DNA of 8,060 bases from JBOHER01 sp050701115 (lineage in GTDB: Bacteria > Actinomycetota > Actinomycetes > Mycobacteriales > Pseudonocardiaceae), in the NCBI GenBank assembly GCA_050701115.1, contig JBOHER010000251.1, positions 1 through 8,060 of the forward strand. Direction: 5' to 3'. Every line of letters starts with the position of its first letter. Position 1 is the stretch's first letter. Made by a program: the position numbers and the translations under genes. This document shows, one piece after another, positions 6,231-8,060 of this stretch. The notes beneath the pieces were generated by a model, which searched no databases, was not told the origin of the DNA, and saw only the letters and a list, made by a program, of their open reading frames with translations.

Positions 6231-6356
6231 CTTCGCTATGGTGCCGCTGGGAGAGGATCCGACAGCCAGAATGAGCGCAGCCCCGCGCGGACAGACTCGG
6301 AACCAGCTCGATCGACGTTCCCTTTCCGGTTGTAGTACGCCAATGGCAGTGGCCGT

Positions 6357-6417
6357 CGACAGGTTCTGTCGTCAACAGGCGAGTGCCCTGTCGGACCTCT
6401 CACCTAATCTTCTTATA
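6357..6417 (+). promoter_or_regulatory. Leaderless promoter with inverted repeats upstream
   Basis: TAATCT (6405-6410) is a good actinobacterial -10 (TAnnnT). It sits so that transcription starting seven bases after the box begins at the A of ATG 6417, giving a leaderless mRNA; no ribosome site precedes the ATG. Upstream, CGACAGG (6357-6363) is the exact inverse of CCTGTCG (6387-6393). Between them lie CTGTCG (6366-6371) and AACAGG (6374-6379), so four half-sites fall within 37 bases across the -35 region. A repressor or activator cluster is inferred; no -35 box is clear. Confidence 0.5.
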
Positions 6418-7082
6418 TGCGCCGTGCATACATCACTCCTCACGTCGACTTGCCCGAGTCCTATCGCCTCGCCAGGAGCTGGGCAGGCAGCGACTCCACG
6501 ATTACGATCGTTGGCCCGAGTACGAGTGCCATCGAAGCGTCACCTTGGCTGGCGAAGGCCGGCCTACCGATCGGCACCACCAGCAATCGGCATAGCCGGT
6601 ACACGGCGCGAGCCCGGAGGGGCACCGTCATCGCGTGGTGCCTGAACTTGGACGAGATCCTCAACCTCGAGCGGCACTCTGAGCTCGGCGGGCTCGTTGC
6701 GGTGCGCGGCCATAAGAACCATGCGCCCTGGATTACCGCCCACAACGCAGAGCTTCTGGGTGGGGAGCTCGTTCTGCAGGTCCCAGAAGCGAGCGCCGCC
6801 ATCAAGGCCATGGTCGCCGGGATCTCGCTGCTTCCGGTGCTCAATCAGGGGCTGATCGACTCCCGGGAGCGGTCGATGGCGGTCCAGGCTCTCACCTATA
6901 TGCGTGACCGTGGCCACAAGCTGATCCCAGATCAGCTCGTCGTCGAGGCCATCCGCCTAGCATGGCCTGGGACAAGCCCGCTGGCCTTGGCAGACCTTGC
7001 CAAACAACGCAACGCGGGCAAGCGGCTCCGCTTCGAGAATCGAATCAACCCGACCGTGCTCGCGGAGTGGGCCGCATCCTGA
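6417..7082 (+). CDS. Uncharacterised actinobacterial 221-residue protein
   Basis: I do not know a named family for this protein. The first ~115 residues alternate short hydrophobic strands and helices: STITIVGPSTSAI (27-39), GLPIGTTSN (49-57), GTVIAWCLNLDEIL (69-82), and GGLVAVRGHKNHAPWITAHN (91-110), a conserved-looking block with three histidines and a Trp. This suggests a small Rossmann-like fold without a P-loop. Residues about 120-221 are mostly helical, with LPVLNQGLIDSRERSMAVQA and a closing AKQRNAGKRLRFENRINPTV that is basic and could contact nucleic acid. There is no signal peptide or membrane segment. It is the only intact non-IS gene in the right half of the window and has an apparent leaderless promoter. 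Its 3' end overlaps the convergent helix-turn-helix frame by 38 bases. A role in island maintenance or defence is possible from context alone. Confidence 0.75.
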   Translation: MRRAYITPHVDLPESYRLARSWAGSDSTITIVGPSTSAIEASPWLAKAGLPIGTTSNRHSRYTARARRGTVIAWCLNLDEILNLERHSELGGLVAVRGHKNHAPWITAHNAELLGGELVLQVPEASAAIKAMVAGISLLPVLNQGLIDSRERSMAVQALTYMRDRGHKLIPDQLVVEAIRLAWPGTSPLALADLAKQRNAGKRLRFENRINPTVLAEWAAS

Positions 7083-7566
7083 GCGCTTTCCCGGCTTGGG
7101 TAGCTACTCGATCGGCGCAGGCCGCGCTATCTCGAGCGGGCCATGAGTGGTCTCGCGTCTCCACGCCGCGCTCGCGCAACCGCAGCTGCACGGTCCTCAC
7201 CGTGACACCAAGCTGCTCGCCGATCCGGCCCAACGACCACCCATCCTCATAGAGCCGCACGGCCTCGTCGATCTCGGCGTTGGTCAGCCATGGGTGCTAG
7301 GGGTGGACGCCGCTGCGGGTGAGGATCTTGCCCACAGTCCGACCATCGATCCCGAACTGGTCGCCCAGTGTGAACACCGTGGCTCCAGCCTGGTAGGCAG
7401 CGATCAGCTCACGAGTCTGGTCGGCACTCAGTCGGCGTGCGGTGCCAGGCGAGCGGCGCCGCAGGGGGCTCGTCGGAGCTGAGCCGGGCTTCGGGCGCTT
7501 CCGGATGAGCGCCTCCAGTGTGCTGACCTGCGCCTTTGTGCTGTAGCAAGGCTCGCGCTTCTCCAC
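7045..7566 (-). pseudogene. Double helix-turn-helix protein with an in-frame amber codon
   Basis: From GTG 7566, an 89-residue frame reads SPGTARRLSADQTRELIAAY, then GATVFTLGDQFGIDGRTVGK and ILTRSGVHP, a resolvase-type helix-turn-helix. A TAG follows at 7297-7299. The same frame then continues without shift: HPWLTNAEIDEAVRLYEDGW, SLGRIGEQLGVTVRTVQLRL, and RERGVETRDHSWPAR, a second helix-turn-helix. Small actinobacterial proteins with two such motifs near site-specific recombinases usually join them through a short linker exactly here. I therefore read TAG as a nonsense mutation (from CAG or similar) in one gene of about 173 codons; the last 28 or so residues, after WPAR, look unrelated. Internal restart at GTG 7258-7260 could yield the second domain alone. 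Expected role: DNA binding, perhaps with a lost recombinase. The gene lies tail to tail with the 221-residue gene. Confidence 0.65.
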
Positions 7567-7591
7567 CCACCGGGAATCGAACCCCGCGAGC
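7563..7591 (-). repeat. tRNA 3'-end-like sequence, possible attachment-site remnant
   Basis: On the minus strand the sequence CGGGGTTCGATTCCCGG, then TGGGTGG, then A, has the form of a T-arm (TTCGATT loop, four of five stem pairs) followed by a seven-base acceptor strand. No normal D-arm or anticodon arm precedes it, so it is not a working tRNA gene. CCACCCG at 7640-7646 could pair as a 5' acceptor strand, giving 84 bases overall, but the middle does not fold as a tRNA. Integrated elements commonly end in a copied tRNA 3' end. The helix-turn-helix frame begins at its edge. Confidence 0.35.
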
Positions 7592-7660
7592 GGTCAGGCC
7601 CGGTCGCGCGATGGTCGGCGACGACGCTCAATGGTCGACCGGGTGGAAATCGCGAGGTCA

Positions 7661-7798
7661 CTACCTGTCCCAGTTCGTGTAGATGCTGTATGCGCCGCCC
7701 CGGGGGCACATACGGTTGACCTGGGGCGAAGGCCCACTGAACAGCGCAAACGCGGCCAGTTGGCGATCACCGATTTGCGGCTGCGGAGTCAAGCGGTG
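7661..7798 (-). pseudogene. Possible C-terminal fragment of an unidentified gene
   Basis: Minus-strand reading gives LTPQPQIGDRQLAAFALFSG, then PSPQVNRMCPRGGAYSIYTN and WDR before TAG at 7661-7663. Composition is more protein-like than the overlapping frames, and the ending is clean. Upstream, the frame runs into the antisense of the PhoH remnant, so any front part is lost. I do not recognise the family and give it low weight. Confidence 0.25.
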
Positions 7799-7817
7799 CA
7801 ACGCGGCTGGTTGTGCC

Positions 7818-8060
7818 GAATACGTGCTGGACACCTCGGTGCTGTTGTCCGACCCCTGGGCGATGTCCCGGTTCGCGACACGCCCCCTACTCCCGCTGGT
7901 GGTCATCGGTGAGCCGGAGGGCAAACGGCATCACCCGGAGCTGAGCTGGGCCGACCGCGGTGAGGTCACCCTGGTCACCAAGGACATCACGCTGCGGGTC
8001 AAGGCCCGGGTCCGTCGGTGCACGCCGCCGAGTACCGCGCAGGAGGTCACGCCGTCGGGG
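7818..8060 (+). pseudogene. Degenerate PhoH-type PIN-domain gene, runs off the window
   Basis: The frame reads EYVLDTSVLLSDPWAMSRFA, the start of the PIN nuclease domain that begins actinobacterial PhoH proteins (LDTSVLL with its metal-binding Asp). It continues LLPLVVIGEPEGKRHHPELS and W, matching the family's LPLVVxxELExKRxHPELGW. It then jumps at about 7950-7962 directly to GEVTLVTKDITLRVKA, which normally lies some tens of residues later, so an internal piece of the PIN domain is missing. After RVKA, the expected VHAAEYRA is found one frame away, and AQEVTPSG returns to the original frame, implying two compensating indels. No start codon is evident before EYVLD. The gene, an RNase/ATPase family member when whole, is dead in this copy. 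Whether the ATPase part follows lies outside the window. Confidence 0.75.

Larger units (their letters stand above)
6024..6416. other. Intergenic stretch with operator-like palindromes
   Basis: The 393 bases between the IS and the 221-residue gene hold the minus-strand frame above, two groups of inverted repeats (6184-6217 and 6357-6393) and a promoter. I see no RNA gene and no other convincing coding frame; overlapping frames on both strands lack ribosome sites and family features. Confidence 0.5.

Noticed and set aside
7563..7646. A complete tRNA gene on the minus strand
   Set aside because: The T-arm and acceptor stem can form, but there is no D-loop GG, no canonical anticodon arm, and one T-stem mismatch.
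1..8060. CRISPR array or a tandem repeat system
   Set aside because: No regularly spaced repeats were seen; the only repeats are the IS ends and short palindromes.

Overview
The window is high-GC DNA with actinobacterial features: GTG starts, ATGA overlaps, a leaderless promoter, and an actinophage-type portal protein. The genus cannot be named from this sequence. It reads as a decayed accessory region rather than a housekeeping operon. About half the coding traces are truncated, fused, frameshifted or stopped, and several belong to phage, DNA-modification or phage-defence families.

Layout. 1-1689 is a block of gene pieces joined end to end: a phage portal gene lacking its 3' end, a QueD gene lacking only its first codons, the first ~36 codons of QueE (overlapping queD by ATGA), and the last ~68 codons of a protein resembling the C-terminal domain of MIT proteins. 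1690-2173 holds a weak hairpin, a minus-strand gene remnant, and the control region of the next operon. 2174-3656 is a type IV toxin-antitoxin pair of the AbiE family: the AbiEi antitoxin is intact, and the AbiEii nucleotidyltransferase toxin is broken by a one-base frameshift.

3822-6023 is a complete insertion sequence of about 2.2 kb. It has perfect 23-bp terminal matches (or 18-bp inverted repeats plus a CTAG target duplication), an IS1634-type transposase, a divergent DUF6788 gene, and a palindromic divergent promoter between them. It separates a short minus-strand frame from its probable stop codon.

6024-6416 contains operator-like palindromes. 6417-7082 is an intact uncharacterised 221-residue protein, apparently expressed from a leaderless transcript. 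7045-7566 (minus) is a double helix-turn-helix protein with an in-frame amber codon. 7567-8060 contains a tRNA 3'-end-like sequence, a possible C-terminal gene fragment, and a degenerate PhoH-type PIN domain gene running off the window.

How the parts relate. The queD/queE pieces beside a portal gene suggest remains of a prophage or island carrying the preQ0 (7-deazaguanine) pathway, which some phages and islands use to modify DNA. AbiE is a separate abortive-infection module in the same island. The IS, the tRNA-like end and the repeated deletion joints suggest a place where mobile DNA arrives and decays. I see no intact new multi-gene system. The best candidates for unexplained function are the 221-residue protein with its upstream operator-like repeats and the QueE/MIT_C join.
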